Part shown: positions 26,236 through 34,995 of the stretch, piece after piece | Position numbering within the stretch: position 1 is the stretch's first letter | Layout: every line of letters starts with the position of its first letter | Assembly: GCF_030845195.1 (NCBI RefSeq) | Contig: NZ_CP132543.1 | Span: 1,877,501 to 1,941,500, forward strand | Source of the DNA: Sanyastnella coralliicola | GTDB taxonomy: Bacteria > Bacteroidota > Bacteroidia > Flavobacteriales_D > Sanyastnellaceae | Direction: 5' to 3' | Length of the DNA: 64,000 bases | Notes under the pieces: generated by a model | The model's input: the letters and a program-made list of their open reading frames with translations, nothing else | Databases searched by the model: none | Told to the model about the DNA's origin: nothing | Made by a program: the position numbers and the translations under genes

Positions 26236-27300
26236 TTACTCTTCTTCATCTCCGAAAATGCCTACTTCTAGCGGCTTTTTTGATGAAGCGCTAGCGCGGA
26301 ACATCCCTGTGGTATTAAATACGAGCGATATGTTTCCTTGGGCGTCGACTGAAATAATGCCCCCGGTGCCTCCCATTTCAGTCAATTGTTGGTGAATAAC
26401 ATCATGTGCTGCGGCTTCAAGTGTTTTACCCCCATGTTTCATTTGAGCCGAAATCTCGTGAGCCACCCCCGTGCGAATGAAATACTCACCATGACCTGTG
26501 CATGAGACCGCGCAGGTCTCATTGTCTGCATAAGTTCCGGCGCCAATCATTGGACTATCGCCAATTCTACCGTGCTTCTTCCAGGTCATTCCTCCAGTCG
26601 ATGTACCGGCAGCGAGATCTCCGTTCTTATCTAGCACTACACAACCTACGGTTCCCATTTTTTCTTTTTCCACGAGGGAACGTTCCTTCACTTTCTTGTA
26701 GCGATTCCAAGACTTCGCTGTTCTGAAGTAAGATGGTGGAACTGTATCTAAATCATACTGCAAAGCGAATTGTGTGGCGCCTTCTCCACTGAAGAAGACA
26801 TGCTCTGAACTATCCATGACCATGCGTGCTGCGCTGATTGGATTCTTGATCTGGGTGAGTCCTGTTACTGCTCCGGCATTCTTATCGGAGCCACGCATGA
26901 TCGAGGCGTCAAGTTCATTCCTTCCTTCACTCGTAAATACCGCTCCTTTACCTGCGTTGAATAGGGAATCATCTTCCATAATGCGAATCACCTCTTCCAC
27001 TACTTGAACAGACTCAGCACCATTTTCCAGCATCAAAATACCATGTGAAATGGCACGCTCCAATGAAGAAGCGTAGCGTTCCGCCGTTAGGCTATCAATA
27101 GATTCTCGAGAAATATGCCCCGCACCACCATGAATAGCGATGGCCCATTCAGCTTGGGTTGGTTGTGGTTTCGGCTCCTCAGCTGCTGGTGAGGTTGTAT
27201 CGTTACTACACGAGAAGAGGAACGGGAAGAGGAATAGGAAGAATAAGAAGGAGAAGGAGAATGAGAAGGAGAATGAGAGTGGGTGGTGTGTTTTCTTCAT
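26236..27300 (-). CDS. Isoaspartyl peptidase/L-asparaginase lipoprotein (Ntn-hydrolase type)
   Basis: The 354-residue protein belongs to the plant-type asparaginase family. These enzymes mature by self-cleavage before a Thr and hydrolyse beta-aspartyl peptides or asparagine. The visible motifs are AIAIHGGAGHI (about 54-64), FNAGKGAVFTSEGRNELDAS, the autocleavage and nucleophile site MGTVGCVVLD (Thr about 216), AAGTSTGGMTWK and IGAGTYADN. The N-terminus is a strange lipoprotein signal, SFSFSFSFSF plus a Phe/Leu run ending FLFSC, encoded by a hexamer repeat (27216-27281). It should be anchored in the periplasm. It ends with an acidic GDEEE. The next gene upstream ends 2 bp before its start. Confidence 0.9.
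   Translation of the reverse strand: MKKTHHPLSFSFSFSFSFLFFLFLFPFLFSCSNDTTSPAAEEPKPQPTQAEWAIAIHGGAGHISRESIDSLTAERYASSLERAISHGILMLENGAESVQVVEEVIRIMEDDSLFNAGKGAVFTSEGRNELDASIMRGSDKNAGAVTGLTQIKNPISAARMVMDSSEHVFFSGEGATQFALQYDLDTVPPSYFRTAKSWNRYKKVKERSLVEKEKMGTVGCVVLDKNGDLAAGTSTGGMTWKKHGRIGDSPMIGAGTYADNETCAVSCTGHGEYFIRTGVAHEISAQMKHGGKTLEAAAHDVIHQQLTEMGGTGGIISVDAQGNISLVFNTTGMFRASASSKKPLEVGIFGDEEE
27216..27281 (-). repeat. Hexamer repeat encoding the asparaginase signal peptide
   Basis: Eleven 6-bp units run in one phase (plus strand: agagga, acggga, agagga, atagga, agaata, agaagg, agaagg, agaatg, agaagg, agaatg, agagtg). In sense they give alternating Ser-Phe and then Phe/Leu-rich residues, the hydrophobic core of the lipoprotein signal. 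A change of one unit adds or removes two residues without a frameshift. The same CATTCT-type hexamer stands upstream of the DUF3810 gene at 63485-63538. Confidence 0.75.
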
Positions 27301-27302
27301 GG

Positions 27303-27782
27303 TTAATACGAGATACCTAGTTTACGGAAGATGAAGCTTAAGAGCCAAGCTGGGCCGATGAGTAGAAACTTCAAATCATCTAGAAAAGAAGGCTTCGCCC
27401 CTTCTATTTTATGTCCGATAAACTGGCCTACCCATGCGACTGCAAATCCTCCAAGGAAAACCATCCATGCGTTCTCAGCGAAATTCAAGTTGACCAATTT
27501 GACAATGTAGAGTGAAAGAGCTGAAACGGCTAACATCCCAAGCGTCATCACCGTGCTTAAACGGACGTAAAACACGATACCCACGATGATCAACACGGTA
27601 CCGAAATGGATGTAGGGCTCCCACCCTGTTCCTTCAAGAGCCGGAATGCTGAATGGAATCAATGATAACAAGCCCAGAAGGGTCACAAATATCGTGGGTA
27701 CACAAAGCCAGTGAAAGAGCTTGTTCGTTGGATTGGTGTGGCTTTCTCCGTAGGCGTCGAGCCACTCTTGCATTGTTGGCAT
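27303..27782 (-). CDS. Mpo1-like (DUF962) membrane protein
   Basis: This 159-residue protein with four predicted membrane helices matches the DUF962/Mpo1 family. Its yeast member is an iron-dependent dioxygenase of 2-hydroxy fatty acids. Conserved His-containing motifs are present: SHTNPTNKLFHWLCVP at 14-29, YIHFG near 57-61, and the family signature GHKIEGAKPSFLDDLKFLLI plus GPAWL near the C-terminus. A lipid alpha-oxidation role in this organism is inferred from the family only. It is read with the asparaginase gene (2 bp gap) and divergent from the Nramp-like gene. Confidence 0.85.
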   Translation of the reverse strand: MPTMQEWLDAYGESHTNPTNKLFHWLCVPTIFVTLLGLLSLIPFSIPALEGTGWEPYIHFGTVLIIVGIVFYVRLSTVMTLGMLAVSALSLYIVKLVNLNFAENAWMVFLGGFAVAWVGQFIGHKIEGAKPSFLDDLKFLLIGPAWLLSFIFRKLGISY

Positions 27783-27841
27783 AGTGAGTTTTTTGGTTAG
27801 CGATAAGTTAAGAAATCTAGTGTACTTCGTACATTTTCGGC

Positions 27842-29101
27842 ATGAACCGACTTCTGAAGGTCATAGGACCAGGTATACTATTCGCTTCTACCGCCATCGG
27901 GGTTTCACACCTGGTGCAGTCAACGCGAGCAGGAGCCGTTTATGGATTCGGATTGCTGTGGGCTGTGGTGCTGGCGAACCTTATGAAATACCCCTTCTTT
28001 GAATTCGGTTCGAGGTATGCCAACGTGAGTGGAACCAGTATCATCGATGGCTATCGCAAGATGGGGCATTGGATGTTCTACGCATACGTTGTTGTTACCA
28101 TCGGTTCTATGTTCTTGGTGACAGCAGCCGTGACAGCAGTAACGGTTGGTTTTCTTTCTCAGCTCTTCATGCTGGAGACCTTTTTTGAAGGAGCGAATGT
28201 CATGCACATCGCCACCATTGTTTTGGTGGTTATCATTAGTTCCGTTCTGATGCGTGGTGGCTACAAAACCCTCGACAAACTCATCAAGATCATCGGAAGT
28301 GTGCTGCTCATCACAACACTCATCGCTTTTGTTGCCGTCTTAATCAAAGGGGCAAGTGCTAGCGAAATCCCTTTTGTTTCTCCAGATATCATCAACGATG
28401 AGAACGCATTTCTCTTCGTGATTGCTTTAATGGGTTGGATGCCCACTGCTGTAGATCTATCGACATGGAATAGTCTATGGACGCTTGAGCGTATCAAAGA
28501 GACCGGCTACCAACCCAAACTCAAGGAAACGCTGCTAGATTTCAATACGGGGTACTTGATCTCTGCCCTACTCAGTATTTGCTTTATCACCCTTGGAGCC
28601 TTCCTGATATATGGAACTCCAGAAGAAATGCCCGCCAAGAGTGGGGCCTTCGCAGGAAGGGTCATTTCGCTATATACAGAAGTCATGGGAGGATGGAGCA
28701 AATGGTTGATCTCAGCAGCTGGCTTTAGTATCATGTTTGGGACATGCATCGCTGTGTTCGACGGGTACGCCCGTTCTGCTGAAAAAGTCGGTGAAATCAT
28801 TCTAGCCGACTCAAACAAAGAGCTCAACCCTGCCAAAGCCTATCGCTGGTGTGTCTTCATCACGGCTATCATTACGATTGGCATCGTCATCTTCGCTGGT
28901 GGTAACCTTAAATCTCTTGTCGATTTGGCGACCACTATTTCGTTCTTGATCGCACCTGTCATTGCTGGAGCCAATCTGTATTTGGTCACCAAGGAATTGG
29001 GAAAAGAGGGCCAACCACCAACTTGGTTGAAAGTACTAGCATACTTCGGGGTGGCTTTTTTAACGGTCTTCACCTTCATTTACCTTTTGGCACTTTCTTA
29101 G
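27842..29101 (+). CDS. Nramp-like transporter with atypical metal-site motifs
   Basis: The 419-residue protein has about 11 membrane helices and the Nramp fold pattern, starting with IGPGILFASTAIGVSHLVQS. True Nramp Mn/Fe transporters carry DPGN in helix 1 and MPH in helix 6. Here the matching places read GVSH and WMPTAVDLSTW, so the Asp, Asn and His/Met ligands are absent or changed. It is therefore a divergent member whose substrate is unlikely to be chosen by the classical site. It stands alone, with TACATTTT, a one-mismatch -7 box, ending 4 nt before the ATG. Confidence 0.75.
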   Translation: MNRLLKVIGPGILFASTAIGVSHLVQSTRAGAVYGFGLLWAVVLANLMKYPFFEFGSRYANVSGTSIIDGYRKMGHWMFYAYVVVTIGSMFLVTAAVTAVTVGFLSQLFMLETFFEGANVMHIATIVLVVIISSVLMRGGYKTLDKLIKIIGSVLLITTLIAFVAVLIKGASASEIPFVSPDIINDENAFLFVIALMGWMPTAVDLSTWNSLWTLERIKETGYQPKLKETLLDFNTGYLISALLSICFITLGAFLIYGTPEEMPAKSGAFAGRVISLYTEVMGGWSKWLISAAGFSIMFGTCIAVFDGYARSAEKVGEIILADSNKELNPAKAYRWCVFITAIITIGIVIFAGGNLKSLVDLATTISFLIAPVIAGANLYLVTKELGKEGQPPTWLKVLAYFGVAFLTVFTFIYLLALS

Positions 29102-29179
29102 ACCGTTCGGAGCTATTTCGTCGTACTTTAACAGGAACAGTTCTGATTCAAGGAGCTATACTTTACCTTTATCACCGCT

Positions 29180-29623
29180 ATGAACATCGACTTTGACATT
29201 TGGCATTACTGGTTGGCAGCTTGTCTTCTTCTTTTCGTAATCGAAGTATTCGTTCCAGGATTCATTCTTGGTTGTTTGGCTATTGGAGCCCTTGGAGGAA
29301 TGGTAGCCTCTGCAGTTACCGACTCAATTGAGATTCAGCTCTTCTCAGCTTCTATTGTTGCGGCTTTGGCTTTCTTCTTCTTGCGTCCGTTCGCATTGAA
29401 ACGTCTCTTCCGTAAAAATGAACTACTAACGAACGTTGATTCACTGATCGGAAGACGTGCAAAAGTCTCTCAAGCCTTCGACACCGGCCTACTGAAAGGA
29501 CGCGTCGCAGTAGATGGAGACGACTGGATGGCCGTTACCAAAGAAGCCTCTGATTTAAAGGTTGGAGACATCGTCGAAATCCTTGAAGTACAGAGTAATA
29601 CATTGATCGTAAAACCTATTTAA
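29180..29623 (+). CDS. NfeD-family membrane protein
   Basis: This 147-residue NfeD-like protein has two to three N-terminal helices (WLAACLLLFVIEVFVPGFIL, LGGMVASAV, LFSASIVAALAFFFL). A C-terminal OB-fold domain follows (SLIGRRAKVSQAFDTGLLKG, VAVDGDDWMAVTKE, KVGDIVEILEVQSNTLIVKP). NfeD proteins pair with SPFH/stomatin proteins and affect membrane microdomains. Here the partner follows directly: the stop at 29623 is one base before the SPFH ATG at 29625, a typical NfeD-SPFH operon. Confidence 0.9.
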   Translation: MNIDFDIWHYWLAACLLLFVIEVFVPGFILGCLAIGALGGMVASAVTDSIEIQLFSASIVAALAFFFLRPFALKRLFRKNELLTNVDSLIGRRAKVSQAFDTGLLKGRVAVDGDDWMAVTKEASDLKVGDIVEILEVQSNTLIVKPI

Positions 29624-29624
29624 C

Positions 29625-30617
29625 ATGTCACCACTATTAGTAATATCCATTGCCTTTGGTCTATTTGTATTAGTCCTCATTGGAAAAGGATTGCGTATTA
29701 TCAAGCAATCCGAAGCAATGGTCATTGAGCGCTTCGGTAAGTTCCACAAAGTACTTGCTGCCGGAATCAATATTATCATCCCATTCATCGACCAACCACG
29801 CAAAAGTACATGGAGAACCCTTCGCCAAACAGCGGATGGAAGAAAATTTGCTTCGATTCAGATGAAGGATCGTATTGATCTTCGTGAAACGGTATTTGAC
29901 TTTCCGAAACAAAACGTAATTACCCGAGATAACGTTGTTACTGAAATCAACGCATTGATCTACTTCCAAATCGTAGATCCACTCAAATCTGTTTATGAAA
30001 TCAATAACCTACCGAACGCGATTGAGAAGCTGACGCAAACAACACTTCGTAACGTCATCGGTGAACTTGATCTTGATGATTGTTTGAGCTCGCGTGACAC
30101 GATTAACATGAAGCTGCGTGCTATTCTAGACGAAGCCACCAACAAATGGGGTGTCAAGGTCAACCGTGTAGAGCTTCAAGACATCAACCCTCCTCGTGAC
30201 ATTAAAGAAGCGATGGAGAAGCAGATGCGTGCCGAGCGTGATCGCCGTGCACAGATTATCGACGCGGAAGGTTCGAAGAAAGCGCAAATCCTCGAAGCAG
30301 AAGGACGTAAAGGTGCAGACATCAACCAAGCAGAGGGTGTGAAACAAGCGAAGATCCTTCGTGCAGAGGGTGAAGCAACCGCACGACTTCGTGTTGCAGA
30401 AGCAGAAGCAGAAGCGATTCAGAAGATTGCTACAGCGGTTGCTGACACGAAAGCTGACCCTACTCAGTACTTGATCGCAATGAAATACATTGAGACTCTC
30501 GAGAAGATCATGGATGGTCAGAACGGCCAGCAAAAAGTGGTCTTTATGCCTTACGAAGCTTCAGGCCTCATGGGCTCTGTAGGAGGCATCAAAGAATTGC
30601 TTGAGATGAACAAGTAG
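29625..30617 (+). CDS. SPFH/Band 7 paraslipin (QmcA/stomatin-like)
   Basis: The 330-residue protein has one N-terminal helix (PLLVISIAFGLFVLVLIGKG) and a Band 7 domain (IIKQSEAMVIERFGKFHKVL, NAIEKLTQTTLRNVIGELDL). An Ala/Glu-rich coiled coil of repeating units follows (KKAQILEAEGRK, VKQAKILRAEGEA), then a C-terminal QYLIAMKYIETLEKIMDGQN. Such proteins form large membrane-bound oligomers that organise lipid domains and membrane proteases. It is coupled to nfeD just upstream and convergent with the metallophosphoesterase gene 3 bp downstream. Confidence 0.92.
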   Translation: MSPLLVISIAFGLFVLVLIGKGLRIIKQSEAMVIERFGKFHKVLAAGINIIIPFIDQPRKSTWRTLRQTADGRKFASIQMKDRIDLRETVFDFPKQNVITRDNVVTEINALIYFQIVDPLKSVYEINNLPNAIEKLTQTTLRNVIGELDLDDCLSSRDTINMKLRAILDEATNKWGVKVNRVELQDINPPRDIKEAMEKQMRAERDRRAQIIDAEGSKKAQILEAEGRKGADINQAEGVKQAKILRAEGEATARLRVAEAEAEAIQKIATAVADTKADPTQYLIAMKYIETLEKIMDGQNGQQKVVFMPYEASGLMGSVGGIKELLEMNK

Positions 30618-30620
30618 ACT

Positions 30621-31610
30621 TCACAACATATTGAATAGATCAGAAAGCGGTGCTTCCATAAGCACCGTTTTCTTTTTGGTCACTTCGCTCCATCTGACCA
30701 AAAGAATGCGGCCTTCGATAATTTCAATGCCGGTGATATCGCCATCTGAAAACGAGCAACACCCTGTGTTAAAGTAACAAGGACGACGATAGCCAGTAGT
30801 TTCAATTCGGGTAGCCTCGTCCTCCAAATCTTCTCGAATTCGCTCAGCCATCTTCGCCTCTGTCTTATTGTGCGTCTCTTTGATCAACTCATCGAGCACA
30901 TCAAGGTGCGAACGTGAAGTAAATACTGGTTGATGGGTATGCCCTGCGATAATGGCAAGGTCTTCTTTATTTTGAGCCCATTCATACAAGAGCTTGTCGG
31001 TCTTCGAACGCATACGAAGATTTGTGGCTGGAGAAGTCAGCTTCCAATTCGCCACGTTTTGAAACCATCGCCAGAGGTAACGTACGAAAAAGCGTGAGAT
31101 TGTCGAAAATCGATCACTACCAATCGAGCCTTGATGCCCATGAACTAGAAGAAACTCGCCTACGGCTTTCTCTCCATCATTGAGCATGATGCGCAAACCT
31201 TCAGTGATTTTCAGTCCTTTGAACCATTCGCCCTGGTACTTATCGAAGACGATGGGTTCACGCCAGAAGTCGTCGTGGTTCCCCCAAATTCGAAAGAGTC
31301 GATCTTCCAGATAGAACGTACGCTCCATGTCCAGAACATCTGGGTAATAATCTCTAGAAACGGTAAGCGGGTTTTCCCAGAGTTCATCTACATCACCAAG
31401 CAAGGCGAGTTCGTAATTATTCTCTGCATAGAAGCCCAATGCTGAGAGGTAGGTCTTCTCACATTGAACGAAGTCATCTGCCTTATCTCTCCTTCCCCGA
31501 TGGTGATCTGAGAACAAAACCATTCGAATGGATTTTACATCACGAACCACATGTGGCGCTCGTTTCCGAACTGCCGATAAAGCGAGATGCGTGAGTTGTC
31601 TGCTGGGCAT
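30621..31610 (-). CDS. Calcineurin-like metallophosphoesterase
   Basis: The 329-residue protein has all the dimetal motifs in order: FSDHHRGRRD (the usual DxH is here DHH), ALLGDVDELWENP, IWGNHDDFW, LVHGHQG and AGHTHQP. An insertion between the last two (about 170-215) contains a basic, aromatic stretch. Similar proteins in Bacteroidota are annotated only as metallophosphatases, and the natural substrate is unknown. The N-terminus is basic and no signal peptide is present. It is divergent from the aldehyde dehydrogenase, and its -7 box TACCTTTG ends 4 nt before the ATG. Confidence 0.85.
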   Translation of the reverse strand: MPSRQLTHLALSAVRKRAPHVVRDVKSIRMVLFSDHHRGRRDKADDFVQCEKTYLSALGFYAENNYELALLGDVDELWENPLTVSRDYYPDVLDMERTFYLEDRLFRIWGNHDDFWREPIVFDKYQGEWFKGLKITEGLRIMLNDGEKAVGEFLLVHGHQGSIGSDRFSTISRFFVRYLWRWFQNVANWKLTSPATNLRMRSKTDKLLYEWAQNKEDLAIIAGHTHQPVFTSRSHLDVLDELIKETHNKTEAKMAERIREDLEDEATRIETTGYRRPCYFNTGCCSFSDGDITGIEIIEGRILLVRWSEVTKKKTVLMEAPLSDLFNML

Positions 31611-31614
31611 GGCT

Positions 31615-31663
31615 CAAAGGTATCATTTTGTCCTCCCCTTCGAAGCGAAGTTTTGTACCTTGG
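31615..31663. promoter_or_regulatory. Divergent promoters with -7 boxes 4 nt from both start codons
   Basis: On the minus strand TACCTTTG (31622-31615) is an exact TAnnTTTG box ending 4 nt before the metallophosphoesterase ATG at 31610. On the plus strand TACCTTGG (31656-31663, one mismatch) ends 4 nt before the aldehyde dehydrogenase ATG at 31668. The matched geometry supports the start at 31668 and points to leaderless messages both ways. Confidence 0.5.
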
Positions 31664-31667
31664 TAGT

Positions 31668-33080
31668 ATGCGTGATGAGGAAGTTATAGAATACGCTAAT
31701 CGGGTATTCAAAATGCAGCAGGCTCGGTACCGTGAAATCGGTCGTAGAAGCGTCAATGACCGTAAACAAGACTTGAAGCGTCTATTGAAAGTGGTGCTCA
31801 GCCATCGGGAAGAAATCGCTTCCGCGGTAGCGAAAGACCTAAACAAACCTGCTTTTGAAAGCGACTTTTCAGAAGTATACCCCGTGGTATCTGAATTGCG
31901 GCATGCGATCAAGCACTTACATCGATGGGCGTCAACCCGAAAAGTTCCTGCACCGGTTGCCATGATTGGTACCAAGGCTTGGATGAAGCCAGAAGCGAAA
32001 GGTCAAGCATTGGTTGTGAGTCCTTGGAATTTCCCGTTCAATCTGAGTTTAGGCCCAGTGATTTCTGCGATTGCCGCTGGGTGCTCCGTCATTCTCAAAC
32101 CCAGCGAGAGCACTCCCGCTTCCGGCGCCTTGATGAAAGAGATTCTAGGCGAAGTATTTGAAGAAGATCACGTAGCGGTTGTTAATGGTGAAGTGGCGGT
32201 CAGCATTCACTTGACGAACCTCCCTTTTCACCATGTATTCTTTACAGGCGGACCTGAAATTGGAAAGCATGTCATGGGCGCCGCAGCTAAGAATTTAGCC
32301 AGTGTCACGTTGGAACTTGGAGGCAAAAGCCCGGCGGTTGTAGACCATCGCACCAACCTTGATGATACCATCTCGCGATTGATTCATGGAAAGCTTTTGA
32401 ACAACGGACAAGCATGCGTTGCTGTGGATTACATACTTGTAGACGAGAAGATCAAAGGAGAACTAGTCAACGGACTGCGCAGCGCATTGGGTAAATACTA
32501 TCCTGATCCGATGAACAACGGTGACCTATCATCCTTGATTCATGAGCGTCATTTCGATCATATGTTGAGGCTGCTAGAGGACGCGAAAACAAAAGGTGCC
32601 CTGATTGAAGATGGTGGAGTTCATGAACGGAACCGGCTTCGCTTCTCTCCTACCATTCTGACTAATGTGACCGAGGATATGCTCATTATGCAAGAGGAGA
32701 TATTTGGTCCGTTGCTTCCTATTCTTAGCTATAGAACGAAAGAAGAAGCGCTCGAAATTATTCATAGAAATCCGCGTGCGCTGTCGTTTTATGTGTTCTC
32801 AAAGTCAAAGGAGTTCGCGAAGTTCTTTTTCGATCAATCCCTTGCTGGAAGCAGCGCATGGAATGAAACTTACGTTCAATTCGGGCATATTAACCTACCC
32901 TTCGGAGGATTGAATCAAAGCGGCATCGGAAAAGGGCACGGAGAGTTCGGTTTTAATGAATTCTCAAATCTGCGAAGCTTCGTGAAACAGCGTTGGAAGT
33001 GGAATGCCACGAAGCTCGTTCAACCTCCTTATGGTAAACGTGCACAATGGTTGATTGACTTGATGATCCGGCGCTTCTAG
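31668..33080 (+). CDS. Aldehyde dehydrogenase, class 3 type
   Basis: This NAD(P)-dependent aldehyde dehydrogenase is of the compact class 3 (fatty aldehyde) type. Using the ATG at 31668 (MRDEEVIEYANRV) it has 470 residues, the normal length. A longer frame from 31587 would add 27 residues and overlap the divergent gene. The motifs are VVSPWNFPFNLSLGPVISAI, ILKPSESTPASG, FFTGGPEIGKHV, the catalytic Glu in LELGGKSP, the nucleophile in NNGQACVAVDYI, and EEIFGPLLPI. The C-terminal tail WLIDLMIRRF could touch the membrane, as in fatty aldehyde dehydrogenases. A role in oxidising lipid-derived aldehydes is inferred. Confidence 0.9.
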   Translation: MRDEEVIEYANRVFKMQQARYREIGRRSVNDRKQDLKRLLKVVLSHREEIASAVAKDLNKPAFESDFSEVYPVVSELRHAIKHLHRWASTRKVPAPVAMIGTKAWMKPEAKGQALVVSPWNFPFNLSLGPVISAIAAGCSVILKPSESTPASGALMKEILGEVFEEDHVAVVNGEVAVSIHLTNLPFHHVFFTGGPEIGKHVMGAAAKNLASVTLELGGKSPAVVDHRTNLDDTISRLIHGKLLNNGQACVAVDYILVDEKIKGELVNGLRSALGKYYPDPMNNGDLSSLIHERHFDHMLRLLEDAKTKGALIEDGGVHERNRLRFSPTILTNVTEDMLIMQEEIFGPLLPILSYRTKEEALEIIHRNPRALSFYVFSKSKEFAKFFFDQSLAGSSAWNETYVQFGHINLPFGGLNQSGIGKGHGEFGFNEFSNLRSFVKQRWKWNATKLVQPPYGKRAQWLIDLMIRRF

Positions 33081-33086
33081 GAGTTA

Positions 33087-33113
33087 TTAACAATGGTCAA
33101 AATAAATTGTTAA
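33087..33113. promoter_or_regulatory. Inverted repeat TTAACAAT-N11-ATTGTTAA
   Basis: Perfect 8-bp arms (33087-33094 and 33106-33113) lie between the aldehyde dehydrogenase stop and the next ATG at 33139. No T-run follows, so it is less like a terminator than a protein-binding dyad or a weak hairpin. Its position fits an operator for the 33139 gene. Confidence 0.4.
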
Positions 33114-33138
33114 CTTTCCGGCACCTTGGCCTTTTGAG

Positions 33139-34182
33139 ATGCTTGTCCAAACTTACTTCCCGCAAAGGTTAGCACCTGCGCGCTATGACTCTTTCCTTGC
33201 CTCAGGCTGGTTCCGTGGATCAGTTATGCTCTACAAGATGGATTTACTCTGTCTTGAGGAAGACGTCTACTCTGTGGTCAACATCCGACTCAATCTCCCC
33301 AAGTTTGAACTTAGAAAAGGTCAACGCAAAGTGGTGCGTAAAGTAGAACGCGAATTCATCGTCACCTACGGAAAGGCGCAAACCAATGCAAATAAAGAAG
33401 CGCTCTACCAGCAGCAGAAGAAGAAGTTCAAAGGCTTCATCCACCCTACGCTCAACGACTATCTGAACAGCGGATTTCACCAAACGGTATTCGATACACG
33501 AGAAATTTGTGTCTATGATGGAGACAAGCTGATTGCGGTGAGCTTCTTTGACTTTGGGAAAAACTCGATGGCTAGTTTGCTTGGCCTTTACGACGAAGAT
33601 TACAATTCATTCAGTCTTGGTTATTACACCATGCTGAAAGAGATTGAAATCGCCTCGAAGCTGGGCTTTAAGTGGTACTACCCTGGCTACGTCCTTGATC
33701 AGCCGAGCCAATTCAACTATAAACTCAGACTCGGAGAATTCGAATACTACAACGATAACCAGCGCTGGTCAAAGTATGAAAAGTTCGATGCCGATTTGAC
33801 GAAGGCTTCTCACTTCAGGAGAAAGCTTCAAGAAGCGAAAGCTTTGCTTGATGAGGCTAGGATTGAATACAAAGAGGTGCTCTACCCGCTGTTCTCGATG
33901 GGCTATGTTGGTTACCTCAATGCTGAGTTCCTCAAGTATCCGGCCTATCTGGAAATCGTGAACCAGAAGCAGTTCAAGACCATTATCTCATTTGATCTTG
34001 ATCAAGAAGCATTCATTGCGGCTACAGTAGTCAAAGCTCCGAACTACGAGCACTTGATTAACATGGAAGCCAGCCAAGAATTCAACTCGAACGACAGTTA
34101 CCGCATGCAACTCCTGATGGTTACTGAATTCTTGTGCGTAACTCCTGAACTAAAAGGACTCCTGATTTACTTCCAGAGCTAA
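33139..34182 (+). CDS. Arginyl/leucyl-tRNA-protein transferase family (ATE/Bpt-like)
   Basis: The 347-residue protein reads like the Bacteroidota branch of aminoacyl-tRNA-protein transferases, which add an amino acid to N-terminal acidic residues and mark proteins for Clp degradation. Family features are the early FLASGWFRGSVMLYK, the RKGQRKVVRKV stretch, NDYLNSGFHQTVFDTREICV, and the GNAT-like core ASLLGLYDEDYNSFSLGYYT plus GFKWYYPGYVLDQPSQFNYK. The N-terminal paired cysteines found in ATE1 and classical Bpt are not visible. Only LLC remains. The substrate and the amino acid used cannot be decided from sequence. Confidence 0.75.
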   Translation: MLVQTYFPQRLAPARYDSFLASGWFRGSVMLYKMDLLCLEEDVYSVVNIRLNLPKFELRKGQRKVVRKVEREFIVTYGKAQTNANKEALYQQQKKKFKGFIHPTLNDYLNSGFHQTVFDTREICVYDGDKLIAVSFFDFGKNSMASLLGLYDEDYNSFSLGYYTMLKEIEIASKLGFKWYYPGYVLDQPSQFNYKLRLGEFEYYNDNQRWSKYEKFDADLTKASHFRRKLQEAKALLDEARIEYKEVLYPLFSMGYVGYLNAEFLKYPAYLEIVNQKQFKTIISFDLDQEAFIAATVVKAPNYEHLINMEASQEFNSNDSYRMQLLMVTEFLCVTPELKGLLIYFQS

Positions 34183-34215
34183 TTATCCCCTAATTTTAGT
34201 TCCTCAATTTCAGCT

Positions 34216-34983
34216 ATGAGGATCTATTCATGGAACGTCAATGGCGTTCGAGCAGCAGTTAAGAAAGGATTTGCCAATACAGTGTACGAAGACCTTTCTG
34301 AACCAGAAATCATTTGTCTTCAAGAAACTAAAGCCCAAGATGATCAAGTGCTTGAGGCCTTAGAAGGACTGAAAGGCTATAACGTCTACAGCAACTCCGC
34401 GGTAAAGAAAGGATACAGTGGTGTGGCTATCGTTTCTCGTATTCCAGCGATGGATGTGATTTCAGGAATCGGGATTGAGGAACATGACCAAGAAGGACGT
34501 GTACTCACCGCTGAATTCGAAGACTTCTATTTGATCTCAGTTTATACTCCGAATAGCCAAAACGGCCTGAAGCGCCTACCCTACCGCAAAGAATGGGACA
34601 AAGCATTCGCTGAATTCGTTGCTGAAAAGGAGAAGAACAAACCCGTAATCATCTGCGGTGACTTGAATGTGGCCCACGAACGTATCGACATTGCTCGTCC
34701 TGACTCGAATTACAATAAATCAGCAGGCTTCACACAAGATGAAATTGACGGTTTAGACCATCTGCTTTCCAAAGGTTATGTAGACACTTTCAGACACAAG
34801 CATCCGGAAAAAGTGCAATACTCTTGGTGGAGTTTCCGTGCGAATGCGCGTGCTAAGAATATTGGTTGGCGTATTGATTACTTCCTGGCCAGCACCCAAA
34901 TCCTTGATCGTGTGACTGATGCGTTCATCCGAGACGAGGTGGAAGGTTCTGACCATTGTCCGATTGGGATCGAGCTGAGCTAA
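34216..34983 (+). CDS. xth: Exodeoxyribonuclease III
   Basis: This is an AP endonuclease and 3'-exonuclease of base-excision repair, 255 residues long. All signatures are present: YSWNVNGVRAAVKKGF at the N-terminus, ICLQETKAQD (metal Glu), YSGVAIVSR, SVYTPNSQNGLKRLPYR, the catalytic ICGDLNVAHERIDIA, WWSFRANARAKNIGWRIDY and the final GSDHCPIGIEL. It appears to be a single-gene unit. An inverted repeat just after its stop (34996-35020) could act as its 3' hairpin. Confidence 0.95.
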   Translation: MRIYSWNVNGVRAAVKKGFANTVYEDLSEPEIICLQETKAQDDQVLEALEGLKGYNVYSNSAVKKGYSGVAIVSRIPAMDVISGIGIEEHDQEGRVLTAEFEDFYLISVYTPNSQNGLKRLPYRKEWDKAFAEFVAEKEKNKPVIICGDLNVAHERIDIARPDSNYNKSAGFTQDEIDGLDHLLSKGYVDTFRHKHPEKVQYSWWSFRANARAKNIGWRIDYFLASTQILDRVTDAFIRDEVEGSDHCPIGIELS

Positions 34984-34995
34984 ACTCAGATTAAG

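Noticed and set aside
31587-31667. Longer N-terminus of the aldehyde dehydrogenase
   Set aside because: It would overlap the divergent metallophosphoesterase gene and cover both promoters, and the extra 27 residues are not part of the family fold.
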